Source: Flavobacteriales bacterium (lineage in GTDB: Bacteria > Bacteroidota > Bacteroidia > Flavobacteriales_E > Vicingaceae). Taken from it: a stretch of DNA of 52,090 bases. Positions 33,486 through 42,718 of the stretch are shown piece by piece (the stretch's first letter is position 1; every line of letters starts with the position of its first letter). The DNA lies in NCBI GenBank assembly GCA_002706365.1, contig PALM01000042.1, positions 1 to 52,090 on the forward strand, in the 5' to 3' direction. The notes beneath the pieces are model-generated. The model made no database searches. It was given only the letters and a program-made list of their open reading frames with translations, and was not told the origin of the DNA. A program made the translations under genes and the position numbers.

Positions 33486-34238
33486 TTGACAAACTCCAAA
33501 AATATTTACTTCGCATCCGACTTCCATTTGGGAGCCCCGGATTATGAAAGTAGTCGGGAAAGAGAAAGGCTAATCGTTAGCTGGCTCGACGAAATCAAAG
33601 ACAATTGCGGAGAACTCTTTTTGGTTGGAGATCTGTTCGATTTCTGGTTCGAGTACAAGAAAGCCATTCCAAAAGGTTTTGTAAGGTTACAAGGCAAGAT
33701 TGCCGAGTTTACTGATGAAGGTATTCCCGTACACGTATTCACCGGTAACCACGATATGTGGATGTTTGATTACCTACCTCAGGAATTGGGCATTAAGCTC
33801 TATAAAAAGCCCATCCATAGGGAATTCTCGGGAAAGAAGTTCATGATCGGTCATGGAGATGGCTTAGGACCGGGTGATCATGGATATAAGTTCATCAAAA
33901 AGGTCTTTGCCAATCCCCTTTCTCAATGGCTGTTTGCAAGATTGCATCCAAACCTAGGGATCAGCATGGCCGATTATTGGTCGGGAAAAAGCCGAAGAGC
34001 CAATAGAGCTGAAGATGAAAAATTCTTAGGTGAAGAGAATGAATGGTTAGCCATCTATTGCAAAGAGTATCTCAAGAAGGAACACATCGATTATTTCATC
34101 TTCGGACATAGACACCTTCCTCTAGATATCAAGCTAGATAAGGATTCACGCTATGTGAATCTAGGAGAATGGATGAATTATCAGACCTATGCCGTCTTTG
34201 ATGGAGAGAAATTGGAATTGAAAGAATTTTCAAAATAA
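33486..34238 (+). CDS. lpxH: UDP-2,3-diacylglucosamine diphosphatase LpxH
   Basis: Calcineurin-like metallophosphatase that cleaves UDP-2,3-diacyl-GlcN to lipid X and UMP in lipid A synthesis. The 250-residue protein has the motifs ASDFHLG (near 9), GDLFDFW, GNHD, GHGD and GHRH that build the dinuclear metal site. The start is a TTG; no earlier or later ATG preserves the first motif. It is the last gene of the gatB-tlpA-lpxH run. LpxI and LpxG are alternatives elsewhere, but the FEYKKAIP insert and length fit LpxH. Confidence 0.92.
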   Translation: MTNSKNIYFASDFHLGAPDYESSRERERLIVSWLDEIKDNCGELFLVGDLFDFWFEYKKAIPKGFVRLQGKIAEFTDEGIPVHVFTGNHDMWMFDYLPQELGIKLYKKPIHREFSGKKFMIGHGDGLGPGDHGYKFIKKVFANPLSQWLFARLHPNLGISMADYWSGKSRRANRAEDEKFLGEENEWLAIYCKEYLKKEHIDYFIFGHRHLPLDIKLDKDSRYVNLGEWMNYQTYAVFDGEKLELKEFSK

Positions 34239-34282
34239 TTTACATCAAATTTTCCAGTAAAATCAGGCTTTTCTGAGTCAGT

Positions 34283-34321
34283 CATAACATTATGTTAACC
34301 TCTGGATTTCAAAATGTTATG
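34283..34321 (+). other. 9-bp inverted repeat upstream of the T9SS cargo gene
   Basis: Arms cataacatt (34283-34291) and aatgttatg (34313-34321) are exact complements, and a third partial copy atgtta at 34291-34296 competes with them. No T-tract follows. It could be an operator or an alternative-fold leader element. The 140-bp gap has no exact TAnnTTTG box. Confidence 0.4.
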
Positions 34322-34378
34322 GCTTATTGAAATGGATTTTATAGCTTAGACCAAGCTATTAACTAATACCATTCAATT

Positions 34379-34855
34379 ATGAAATCAAAAAAGCCTTTCT
34401 TGATTGCCTTTTGTCTAGCAATCTCATTTCCCTTATTGTCCCAAGAAGGAATTCATACTTCAGGCCAAAGCATCAGCAATGCCAGTTATAATATTGACAT
34501 CGCTGTTGGACAAGTATTTCAACTTTCTTCATCTAGTGCTTCAAATACGGTGAGTGAAGGGGTGTTACAACCTTTTCAACTAATTACCGGATTGAAAAGC
34601 GAGCGAATAGAAGACCAATACTTTTCGGCCTTTCCTAATCCATGTTACAATCAATTATTCCTCAGAACCGAAAAAGTTTCTGAGCAAATAATCATCAGTA
34701 TTCGCGACATGAATGGAAAAGAAATATTGCAGACTGCAATGAACAATGAAACTAAAAAAATTGACCTGAGCGGGCTCTCATCGGGTGTATACTACATCAT
34801 GGCCTTTGGACCAGAGAATCAGCTCCTATCATCTAAAAAAATTATAAAACAATAA
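34379..34855 (+). CDS. Small T9SS type A sorting-domain protein
   Basis: A 158-residue secreted protein. Residues 1-21 are a signal peptide (ending PLLSQ). Residues about 22-70 form a short module with HTSGQSISNASYNIDIAVGQ and a GVLQPFQL end, which I recall preceding sorting domains. Residues about 75-158 are the type A T9SS C-terminal domain: FSAFPNPCYNQLFLRT, MNGKEILQTA, LSGLSSGVYYIM and a basic C-terminus KKIIKQ. After removal of the domain only about 50 residues remain, which is very small for a T9SS substrate. It is 3 bp before a tail-fibre domain gene. Confidence 0.85.
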   Translation: MKSKKPFLIAFCLAISFPLLSQEGIHTSGQSISNASYNIDIAVGQVFQLSSSSASNTVSEGVLQPFQLITGLKSERIEDQYFSAFPNPCYNQLFLRTEKVSEQIIISIRDMNGKEILQTAMNNETKKIDLSGLSSGVYYIMAFGPENQLLSSKKIIKQ

Positions 34856-34858
34856 GTT

Positions 34859-36160
34859 ATGAAACGTTTATTTATACTTTCTATGTGTGTGCTCTTAAGT
34901 GGAGTAATATATGCTCAAGCACCAGACAAAATGAATTATCAAGCAATCGTGCGCAATGCTGCAAATGCGATTGTTCCAAATCAAACAATCGGACTAAAAA
35001 TTAGTATTCTGCAAGGAACTCCAACAGGAACTGCGGTCTACGAGGAAACACACTCGCTTACGACCAATTCAGGTGGATTGATCACAGCAGAAGTGGGTAA
35101 TGGTACAGCAGTCACTGGAACATTTGCCGCTATTGATTGGGCAAATGGACCATATTTCATTAAGAATGAGATCGACCCAAATGGTGGAACCAACTATACA
35201 ATAACCGGTACTTCTGAAATCCTGAGTGTTCCTTATGCAAAACATGCCACAACTGCATCAAGCTTGCTTGGTGGCGGTGGATCACCATGGACAGTAAATG
35301 GAGCCGATATAATCCGAGACACAGGTTACGTTAAAATAGGTAGAGGAATTAACAACTTTACTCAGGGCAATTTTGCAGTTGGTGATACTGGAAATGCGAG
35401 CGTATTCATTGGCCATGCTGGTAATTTCAATGAAGAAAATTCAGGTCGTCTTGTATTCACTGAAGATGTTGAGTTCACTGGAACATGTGGATTTGAATGG
35501 CAGTTGAATGGGGCTAACAATACTCTCAAATTAGTTTCTGGTTGCTCTGCTCTAAATGACACCTCTATCGTCTTTACAAGAACTGGATTTGTATCTATTC
35601 CTGAAAGATTGCACATTGGGACGATTGGTCAACCAGTTGCAGATCTGCATATTGAGCAATCTTCAGCAGCCGTTACTCCAGGAACAGCAGGTATCCGCCT
35701 CTATCAACCAAATACCACGACTAATTATTGGTCGATATGGAATAGTACTAGCGATCTGAGTTTTGGCTATAATGGAGCAAGAGTATCTTATATCAGTACT
35801 GCAGGTGCATATACCCAGCCATCTGACTTTAGACTTAAGAATTCTATTGAGCCAATGGATAAAGTGATCGAGAAGATCATGAAACTTAGACCTGTTGAAT
35901 ACAAATACAACTATGATCAAAATGGCACTTTAGTAAAAGGCTTTATTGCTCAAGAAGTTCAAGAACTCTTCCCAGAAATGGTAAGTGTTGCCGACGGTGG
36001 GGATCTTCTTGCGCTTCCTTATAATGAGTTTGGTGTCCTAGCTGTTAAAGCAATTCAAGAGCAGCAAGAAACAATTGATACTCAAGCTGAAGAGATAGAA
36101 GCATTGAAGGAATTGTTATTGCAAATGAACAAGAGGCTATTGGAACTTGAAGGCCAATAA
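34859..36160 (+). CDS. Tail fibre (S74 chaperone) domain surface protein
   Basis: A 433-residue secreted protein with a signal peptide (1-20, ending YAQA). The N-terminal part is beta-rich, with GTPTGTAVYEETHSLTTNSGGLITAEVGNG and a Gly-rich linker near 138-142. Residues about 320-433 are an intramolecular chaperone of the endosialidase type (peptidase S74): PSDFRLKNSIEPMDKVIEKI and GFIAQEVQELFPEM, then a coiled-coil end. The expected self-cleavage bond is Ser322-Asp323. Such domains trimerise beta fibres and release themselves. A T9SS sorting domain is absent. It shares an operon with the small T9SS cargo gene. Confidence 0.85.
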   Translation: MKRLFILSMCVLLSGVIYAQAPDKMNYQAIVRNAANAIVPNQTIGLKISILQGTPTGTAVYEETHSLTTNSGGLITAEVGNGTAVTGTFAAIDWANGPYFIKNEIDPNGGTNYTITGTSEILSVPYAKHATTASSLLGGGGSPWTVNGADIIRDTGYVKIGRGINNFTQGNFAVGDTGNASVFIGHAGNFNEENSGRLVFTEDVEFTGTCGFEWQLNGANNTLKLVSGCSALNDTSIVFTRTGFVSIPERLHIGTIGQPVADLHIEQSSAAVTPGTAGIRLYQPNTTTNYWSIWNSTSDLSFGYNGARVSYISTAGAYTQPSDFRLKNSIEPMDKVIEKIMKLRPVEYKYNYDQNGTLVKGFIAQEVQELFPEMVSVADGGDLLALPYNEFGVLAVKAIQEQQETIDTQAEEIEALKELLLQMNKRLLELEGQ

Positions 36161-36183
36161 GTCGATTTCAAAATGATCAAAGG

Positions 36184-36210
36184 AAAGGTCTCCATATTGG
36201 AGGCCTTTTT

Positions 36211-36212
<2 letters not shown>
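36184..36212 (+). terminator. Terminator of the tail-fibre gene
   Basis: A stem of 10 pairs (one G-U) between aaaggtctcc and ggaggccttt is followed by a run of T residues on the plus strand. It overlaps the final codons of the convergent gapA gene, whose stop is at 36211. Confidence 0.8.
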
Positions 36213-37241
<1,029 letters not shown>

Positions 37242-37265
37242 AAAAATCTTATATGCTTAGAAATA

Positions 37266-37418
37266 CTATACTCTAGATTCCGAAGAAACAGAGATACTCT
37301 TTCTACCTTTCGCTCTTCTGCGACTCAACACTTTTCTTCCATTAGCAGATTGCATTCTACTTCTGAAACCGTGCTTGTTTCTTCTCTTTCTTTTCGATGG
37401 CTGATACGTGCGTTTCAT
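37266..37418 (-). CDS. rpmH: 50S ribosomal protein L34
   Basis: A complete 50-codon gene, too short for a 60-residue cutoff. The reading from the ATG at 37418 begins [19 protein letters not shown] and continues through [19 protein letters not shown] to a TAG at 37266, which is the full L34 signature. L34 is a basic structural protein of the large ribosomal subunit. A TAnnTTTG promoter box lies 33 nt upstream, and a terminator follows 24 nt after the stop. It is a monocistronic unit just upstream of gapA. Confidence 0.97.
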   Translation of the reverse strand: MKRTYQPSKRKRRNKHGFRSRMQSANGRKVLSRRRAKGRKSISVSSESRV

Positions 37419-37451
37419 ATCTCTCTGTTTTCTTCTCTATTATCGAGTGCG

Positions 37452-37459
37452 CAAAAGTA
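37452..37459 (-). promoter_or_regulatory. -7 box TACTTTTG of rpmH
   Basis: Exact TAnnTTTG match on the minus strand, 33 nt before the rpmH ATG. This gives a short true leader of about 27-30 nt. Confidence 0.6.
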
Positions 37460-37533
37460 GTACTTTTTTATACAGTGACAATATAATTCTTTGAAAAAAT
37501 ATTTTAAAAAATCCTCTAGCCTATCTCTTTGTT

Positions 37534-37541
37534 TACCTTTG
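37534..37541 (+). promoter_or_regulatory. -7 box TACCTTTG of the MsbA-like gene
   Basis: Exact TAnnTTTG match 14 nt before the ATG at 37556. It lies inside the longer open frame that begins with TTG at 37529, so the ATG is the true start. Confidence 0.65.
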
Positions 37542-37555
37542 CACAAAAGCACTCT

Positions 37556-39352
37556 ATGGCCGGATTTGGCAGAAGGAAAAACTCAGAAGAAGACAAAGAT
37601 AAGAAGCGTATCAGCAAAGCCGCACTAAAGAAGTCGCTTCGTCTATTCAAATACGTTAAGCCCTACTTCGGAACCTTCAGCATAGGAATGATCTTCTTAT
37701 TCCTCTCTTCCGGTGCTTCTATGGTGTTTCCATACCTTACAGGTAAACTAATTGATGCCGCCAATAGCGATTTTCTCGATAGGATCAATGAAATAGCCCT
37801 TCTATTGATGGGTGTTTTTCTATTGAACGCTATTTTCTCTTACTTCAGGATCTATCTTTTCGCTATTGTGACTCAAAAAACCCTGGCTGCTTTGCGACAA
37901 GCCACTTATAAGCATTTGATCCACCTTCCAATGGGATTTTTCTCTGCAAGAAGAGTGGGAGAATTGAACTCTAGAATAGCATCAGATATCTCTCTTTTGC
38001 AAGAAACTTTAACTACCACAATCGCAGAGTTCTTGCGACAGATCATCATCATCGTGATTGGAATTAGCCTGCTGACTTTTATGTCGGTGAAGCTAACACT
38101 GCTCATGTTGGCATTGGTTCCATTAGTAGTGGTTATTGCTGTACTATTTGGTAAAAAGATCCGCAAACTCTCTAAATCTGCCCAGGATGAAGTTGCCAAC
38201 TCCAACATCATTGTAGAAGAAACACTACAGGGAATTGCCGTGGTTAAGGCCTTTGTGAATGAGACCTTTGAATACCTTCGATACAAGTCGAAAACAGATG
38301 AGATCATCTCTATCTCTTTAAAAGGTGCTAAATGGAGAGGTGCTTTTGCCTCTTTCATCATCTTCTGCCTTTTTGGATCTATTATCGCAGTGATTTGGTA
38401 TGGAGTGATCTTGGTGCAGTCGAATGAAATGAGCATGGGCGACCTATTCACTTTTATTCTATACTCTGTGTTTGTTGGGGCTTCTTTAGGAGGTATAGCA
38501 GATCTATACTCTCAACTTCAGAAAGCCGTTGGAGCTACTGAAAACCTTTTGGAAATCTTAGAAGAGGATGAAGAATCGGCCGGAAGTGAAAGTCTGGATA
38601 ATTGTTCAGGAGATATTCGTTTCAAGGAGGTTTCATTTTACTATCCAAACCGCAAGGATATTCAAGTACTTAAGTCGGTAGATTTTGAGATCAAATCTGG
38701 AGAACAAGTCGCCCTTGTTGGTCCTTCAGGTGCAGGGAAAAGTACAATTACATCCCTTCTACTCAACTTCTATCGTTCTACTGAGGGAGAAATACTTATT
38801 GATGGAGAGAACATCAATAAATACTCTCTAGACAGTCTTAGGGAACAAATGGCCATTGTTCCTCAGGATGTATTGCTCTTTGGCGGAACCATTTATGAAA
38901 ACATACTCTACGGAAATCCCAATGCTGATGAAGAGGCTGTTAAAAAAGCCGCAGACCAGGCCAATGCCTTGGAGTTCATCAATGAATTCCCCGAGAAATT
39001 TGATACGATCGTCGGTGAGAGAGGTGTTCAGTTGTCGGGCGGACAAAGACAGCGAATTGCCATTGCCAGAGCAATTCTAAAGGATCCTAAGATCCTTATC
39101 CTGGATGAAGCAACCTCATCACTAGATTCACATTCTGAAAAGCTGGTTCAAGATGCCTTGGATCTTTTGATGAAGGGAAGAACCAGTCTTGTAATTGCTC
39201 ATAGATTATCCACTATTCAGAAAGCCGACAGGATCCTTGTGCTTAAGGATGGAATGATCGTAGAGTCGGGCACTCACGATGAATTACAAGCGAAAGGCGG
39301 ACTTTATCAAGAGTTGAAAGGCTTGCAAATGGGTGTAGATCAGGGTGCATAG
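37556..39352 (+). CDS. MsbA-like ABC exporter (lipid A flippase candidate)
   Basis: A 598-residue half-transporter. Residues about 35-330 hold six transmembrane helices (ABC_membrane). The nucleotide-binding domain follows: Walker A GPSGAGKSTI, Q-loop PQDVLLFGG, signature LSGGQRQRIAIARA, Walker B LILDEATSSLDS and the switch His in IAHRLSTI. As a homodimer it would pump a lipid or drug out of the inner leaflet. With several lpx genes in the window, MsbA is a reasonable role but not proven. The ATG at 37556 was chosen from the promoter box at 37534-37541. Its end overlaps convergent prmC by 13 bp. Confidence 0.86.
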   Translation: MAGFGRRKNSEEDKDKKRISKAALKKSLRLFKYVKPYFGTFSIGMIFLFLSSGASMVFPYLTGKLIDAANSDFLDRINEIALLLMGVFLLNAIFSYFRIYLFAIVTQKTLAALRQATYKHLIHLPMGFFSARRVGELNSRIASDISLLQETLTTTIAEFLRQIIIIVIGISLLTFMSVKLTLLMLALVPLVVVIAVLFGKKIRKLSKSAQDEVANSNIIVEETLQGIAVVKAFVNETFEYLRYKSKTDEIISISLKGAKWRGAFASFIIFCLFGSIIAVIWYGVILVQSNEMSMGDLFTFILYSVFVGASLGGIADLYSQLQKAVGATENLLEILEEDEESAGSESLDNCSGDIRFKEVSFYYPNRKDIQVLKSVDFEIKSGEQVALVGPSGAGKSTITSLLLNFYRSTEGEILIDGENINKYSLDSLREQMAIVPQDVLLFGGTIYENILYGNPNADEEAVKKAADQANALEFINEFPEKFDTIVGERGVQLSGGQRQRIAIARAILKDPKILILDEATSSLDSHSEKLVQDALDLLMKGRTSLVIAHRLSTIQKADRILVLKDGMIVESGTHDELQAKGGLYQELKGLQMGVDQGA

Positions 39353-40182
39353 ATACCAAAAACAAAACGATCCCTTCCATACATATCCTCAATGATCTCA
39401 ACGGATTGAAGTCCGTGATGGCGCATCAATACCTCCACCTCTTCTCCCATTTCTTCATGGATCTCAAAATAGAGTCTTCCCCCATTCTTAATTATTTGAG
39501 GTAGAATACTTAGAATTCTCTTATAAAAAAGCAGGGGCTCACCTAAGGGACTTAAAGCAATTCGCGGTTCATATTCAACAACATGCTTTTCCAAACTATC
39601 TAGCTCCTCTACAAACACATAGGGAGGATTGCTCACCACTACATCGTATTTATCTTTTGGGACTTCTGTAAGAATATCCATCAAAAAACAATCAACATCC
39701 GCTTTGAGTAGCTCTGCATTCCTTTTTGCCATTTCCAATGCGGTGGAAGACACTTCGCAAGCGGCAACTTTTTCATATTTGCCTTCCAATTTCAATGCAA
39801 TTGGAATACATCCACTTCCTGTTCCTATATCGAGTAGACTATAGTCGGTTTTGGTCTCTCTTTCCAAGATCAACTGAACTAATTCTTCAGTTTCCGGTCG
39901 GGGAATCAGCACTTCTTCATTCACTTCGAACTCATAGCCGAAGAAAAGACTTTTGCCGAGAATATAATCTAGAGGTTTCCCTTTAGTCAACTGACTTAGA
40001 ATGTTATCTAAGTCGGCTAGTTCTTGCTTATCAAGCTCGCGATCTGCTTGAAGGACAAGCTCGGCCCTACTGAGGCCAAAACGCTCATCAAACAGTCGGT
40101 TTGCAATCTGTTCAGCTTCTCTTTTATCATATAGATCAGAAAGACTTTCAATTAGCTTTTGCTTGTATGACTTAAGTATCAC
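39340..40182 (-). CDS. prmC: Peptide chain release factor N5-glutamine methyltransferase
   Basis: PrmC methylates the Gln of the GGQ motif in RF1/RF2. The 280-residue protein has the N-terminal helical domain, the SAM motif LLDIGTGSGCIPIAL and the catalytic NPPY motif (VVSNPPYVF). The open frame runs 74 codons further upstream, but that stretch crosses the divergent ribD start and reads unlike any PrmC. The GTG at 40182 (VILKSYKQKL) gives the normal family length. It converges with the MsbA-like gene (13-bp overlap). Confidence 0.93.
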   Translation of the reverse strand: MILKSYKQKLIESLSDLYDKREAEQIANRLFDERFGLSRAELVLQADRELDKQELADLDNILSQLTKGKPLDYILGKSLFFGYEFEVNEEVLIPRPETEELVQLILERETKTDYSLLDIGTGSGCIPIALKLEGKYEKVAACEVSSTALEMAKRNAELLKADVDCFLMDILTEVPKDKYDVVVSNPPYVFVEELDSLEKHVVEYEPRIALSPLGEPLLFYKRILSILPQIIKNGGRLYFEIHEEMGEEVEVLMRHHGLQSVEIIEDMYGRDRFVFGIYAP

Positions 40183-40205
40183 CTTATCAGTATTGCTTTT
40201 TATTC

Positions 40206-40213
40206 TACTTTTG
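40206..40213 (+). promoter_or_regulatory. -7 box TACTTTTG of ribD
   Basis: Exact TAnnTTTG match 5 nt before the ribD GTG at 40219. A GTG used as a leaderless start would be notable. Confidence 0.6.
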
Positions 40214-40218
40214 AAATC

Positions 40219-41265
40219 GTGAGTGAGCAGGATCAAAAGTACATGAAACGGGCGATACAGCTGGCCAAAAATGGACAGTTTAGTGTGGCGCCAAATCCAA
40301 TGGTTGGTGCTGTGGTAGTTCACAACAATAAGATCATAGGTGAAGGCTTTCACAGAGCATATGGTGAAGCACATGCAGAAGTAAATGCCATAAATGCAGT
40401 GCAAGACCAGTCGCTACTAAAGGATTCTACCATATATGTTAGTCTGGAGCCCTGCTCCCATCATGGCAAAACACCTCCCTGTGCTGATCTAATTATCGAA
40501 AAACAGCTCAAAAGGGTTGTGATCGCGAATCTGGATCCTTCTGATAAGGTATCAGGCAAAGGGGTAGAACGACTAAGAAAAGCGGGAATAGAGGTTAAAA
40601 GTGGTGTATTGAGTGAAGAAGGCGCAGAATTGAACCACCGTTTCTTCAGTCTTCATAAAAAGCATAGACCTTATATTATTCTTAAATGGGCAAGCACTGC
40701 AGATGGATTCATGGGGAGATTGGCATCTGATCCAAATGCAGCCGACAGCTGGATCACATCGCAGCTTAGTAAGCAGAGAGTGCATCTATGGCGCAGTCAG
40801 GAAATGGGAATACTAGTTGGCAAACAAACTGCAATTACTGATAATCCGGCGCTGACGGTTAGAGAAGTCGATGGCAAGAACTCTATTCGCTTTCTGATCG
40901 ACTCTGAACTTGAGGTACCAATGGATTCAAAGATCTATAATGATGAGGCGCCAACAGTGATACTCAATCAGAAAAAAGAAGGAACAGATAAACACCTTAG
41001 CTATCTAAAATTTGAAGAAAGCAAGCTATTCGATTGCCTATTCAGCTATTGCAGAGAAAAGGGAATCCATTCTTTGATCGTTGAAGGTGGCAAAAAGACC
41101 TTGGAGTCTTTCATTTCAGAAGGCCATTGGGATGAGATCCGACACTTTGTGGGGAGCAAAGTCTTTGGTGAAGGAATTAGCTCTCCTCAATTTGATGCAG
41201 AGCTTATAAAAGTCGAGCAAATCCGCGATGATCAGCTCTTCATCTACAAAAACAAAAGGAATTGA
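40219..41265 (+). CDS. ribD: Bifunctional riboflavin biosynthesis deaminase/reductase RibD
   Basis: RibD deaminates and then reduces the pyrimidine intermediate of riboflavin synthesis. The 348-residue protein has an N-terminal deaminase domain with zinc ligands His52 (HAEVNAI, catalytic Glu54), Cys79 and Cys88 (PCSHHGKTPPC). The reductase domain follows from about 145, with ILKWASTADGFMG and LIVEGG. The start is a GTG. It opens a four-base-coupled run with the EamA transporter and yigZ. No other rib gene or FMN riboswitch is seen here. Confidence 0.95.
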   Translation: MSEQDQKYMKRAIQLAKNGQFSVAPNPMVGAVVVHNNKIIGEGFHRAYGEAHAEVNAINAVQDQSLLKDSTIYVSLEPCSHHGKTPPCADLIIEKQLKRVVIANLDPSDKVSGKGVERLRKAGIEVKSGVLSEEGAELNHRFFSLHKKHRPYIILKWASTADGFMGRLASDPNAADSWITSQLSKQRVHLWRSQEMGILVGKQTAITDNPALTVREVDGKNSIRFLIDSELEVPMDSKIYNDEAPTVILNQKKEGTDKHLSYLKFEESKLFDCLFSYCREKGIHSLIVEGGKKTLESFISEGHWDEIRHFVGSKVFGEGISSPQFDAELIKVEQIRDDQLFIYKNKRN

Positions 41266-42128
41266 TCTACCTCATACTCAGCATCGCATGCTCTAGCTTG
41301 ATCTTCCTCATTTTTAGAGGATTCAAGCAATACAAAGTGCATCGATTCTCCGCTATTGTCATCAATTATCTGGTAGCTGCTGCAATCGGCTACAGCCTTA
41401 ATCTGAATCTAATAGAACCAAAAGCCTTTCTTCAAAGTGAGTGGATACCAAATGCGCTCTTGCTCGGTGTACTTTTCATAGTGCTTTTCAACGTTATGGC
41501 ATTAACTACAGAGCGTTTAGGAGCTTCTGTGGGTTCAATTGCAAACAAGATGGCTCTGATCGTTCCGGTGATCTTTGCAGTGATCTACTACGGAGACTCT
41601 ATTTCTGCCTTAAAAGTAATGGGTATAATCCTTGCCCTATTGGGTATTGTACTCAGCAGTTTAAAACCAAAGACCTTTAAGAAGGGCTTTCACAAGAGCG
41701 ATCTGTGGCTCCCCGTAATCCTTTTGATCGGCTCGGGCTTTATAGACACGTATGTCAAATACACTGAAGAATACTCCTTGACCAGTCGCTCAGATAGCCA
41801 GTTATTCTCAGCTAGCATCTTCTTTACCGCATTTCTCATTGGCATTATCGCTTCTATCTTTAGAAAGGATGCCAAACTCTTCAATATTCGCAATCTAATT
41901 GGTGGTGGATTCTTAGGATTGGTAAACTTTGGTTCGATCTACTTTCTCTTAGAAACATTTAGATCGGCCGGCTTACAAAGTTCGGTGGTATTTCCAATCA
42001 ATAATGTGGGTGTGGTATTGATCACCAGCGGCTTCTCTTATTGGCTCTTCAAAGAACGCTATAGCCAGATGAATAAAGTTGGTATATTCTGTGCCATAGT
42101 GGCTGTAATCCTTATTTCCTTTAGCTGA
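41262..42128 (+). CDS. EamA/DMT family transporter
   Basis: A 288-residue inner-membrane protein with about ten hydrophobic helices arranged as two five-helix repeats, typical of the drug/metabolite transporter superfamily. The start is a TTG overlapping the ribD stop (TTGA). The substrate is unknown. Its coupling to ribD raises the possibility of flavin or precursor transport, but EamA proteins are too diverse to assign. It overlaps the next start by 1 bp (TGATG). Confidence 0.85.
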   Translation: MIYLILSIACSSLIFLIFRGFKQYKVHRFSAIVINYLVAAAIGYSLNLNLIEPKAFLQSEWIPNALLLGVLFIVLFNVMALTTERLGASVGSIANKMALIVPVIFAVIYYGDSISALKVMGIILALLGIVLSSLKPKTFKKGFHKSDLWLPVILLIGSGFIDTYVKYTEEYSLTSRSDSQLFSASIFFTAFLIGIIASIFRKDAKLFNIRNLIGGGFLGLVNFGSIYFLLETFRSAGLQSSVVFPINNVGVVLITSGFSYWLFKERYSQMNKVGIFCAIVAVILISFS

Positions 42129-42718
42129 TGGAAGAAGTTTTTGAACTGATCAAAAATGGAGAGACGGAGTTCCAGGAGAAAGGAAGCAAGTTTATTGGCT
42201 TAGCCAGAATCATAAGTTCGGAAGCAGAAGCCAAAAGCATGATCAATGAGCAAAGGGAGCTTCATCCAAAAGCAAATCATGTATGTTATGCCTATCGTAT
42301 TAGAGAAGGAAACACATTAATTGAAAACCTAAGCGATGATGGAGAGCCCACCCATTCAGCCGGGCAACCAATTTTAAAGCAGATCCGCTCAGCTATGTTG
42401 GAGAACTGTCTTGTTATGGTTGTGCGCTATTTCGGAGGAGTTAAATTAGGCGTTGGCGGATTGATCAAGGCTTACCGTCAAGCCGCTGCAATGGCTATTG
42501 AAAAGACAGAAAAAAAAGTGATCATTCCCACTTTAACGATCAGCTATGAAGTTCCCTATGAGGTATGGGGTGATGTGTTGGCAATTCTAGATAAGGAACA
42601 ATTGTCATTTGAAGCAGAGCATTCTTCAAAAGGGGCGGTAGTAAAGATCAAAATAGAAGAGGCAAAGGCAGATCAGACAAAAAGTTTGTTCGATGCATTG
42701 AATCTAAAAGAGAATTAA
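42128..42718 (+). CDS. YigZ / IMPACT family protein
   Basis: A 196-residue cytosolic protein with the UPF0029 N-terminal domain, including HPKANHVCYAYRI, DDGEPTHSAGQPIL and the signature YFGGVKLGVGGLIKAY (about 99-114), followed by a small C-terminal domain. The family is related to yeast Yih1 and human IMPACT and may bind nucleic acid or translation factors; function in bacteria is unclear. It is translationally coupled to the transporter. Its TAA stop and the TAA of the convergent ABC-F gene share a palindromic TTAA. Confidence 0.9.
   Translation: MEEVFELIKNGETEFQEKGSKFIGLARIISSEAEAKSMINEQRELHPKANHVCYAYRIREGNTLIENLSDDGEPTHSAGQPILKQIRSAMLENCLVMVVRYFGGVKLGVGGLIKAYRQAAAMAIEKTEKKVIIPTLTISYEVPYEVWGDVLAILDKEQLSFEAEHSSKGAVVKIKIEEAKADQTKSLFDALNLKEN

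Noticed and set aside
40183-40404. N-terminal extension of prmC to 40404
   Set aside because: It overlaps the divergent ribD gene by 186 bp, has Cys/Ile-rich sequence unlike PrmC, and the GTG at 40182 gives the normal length.
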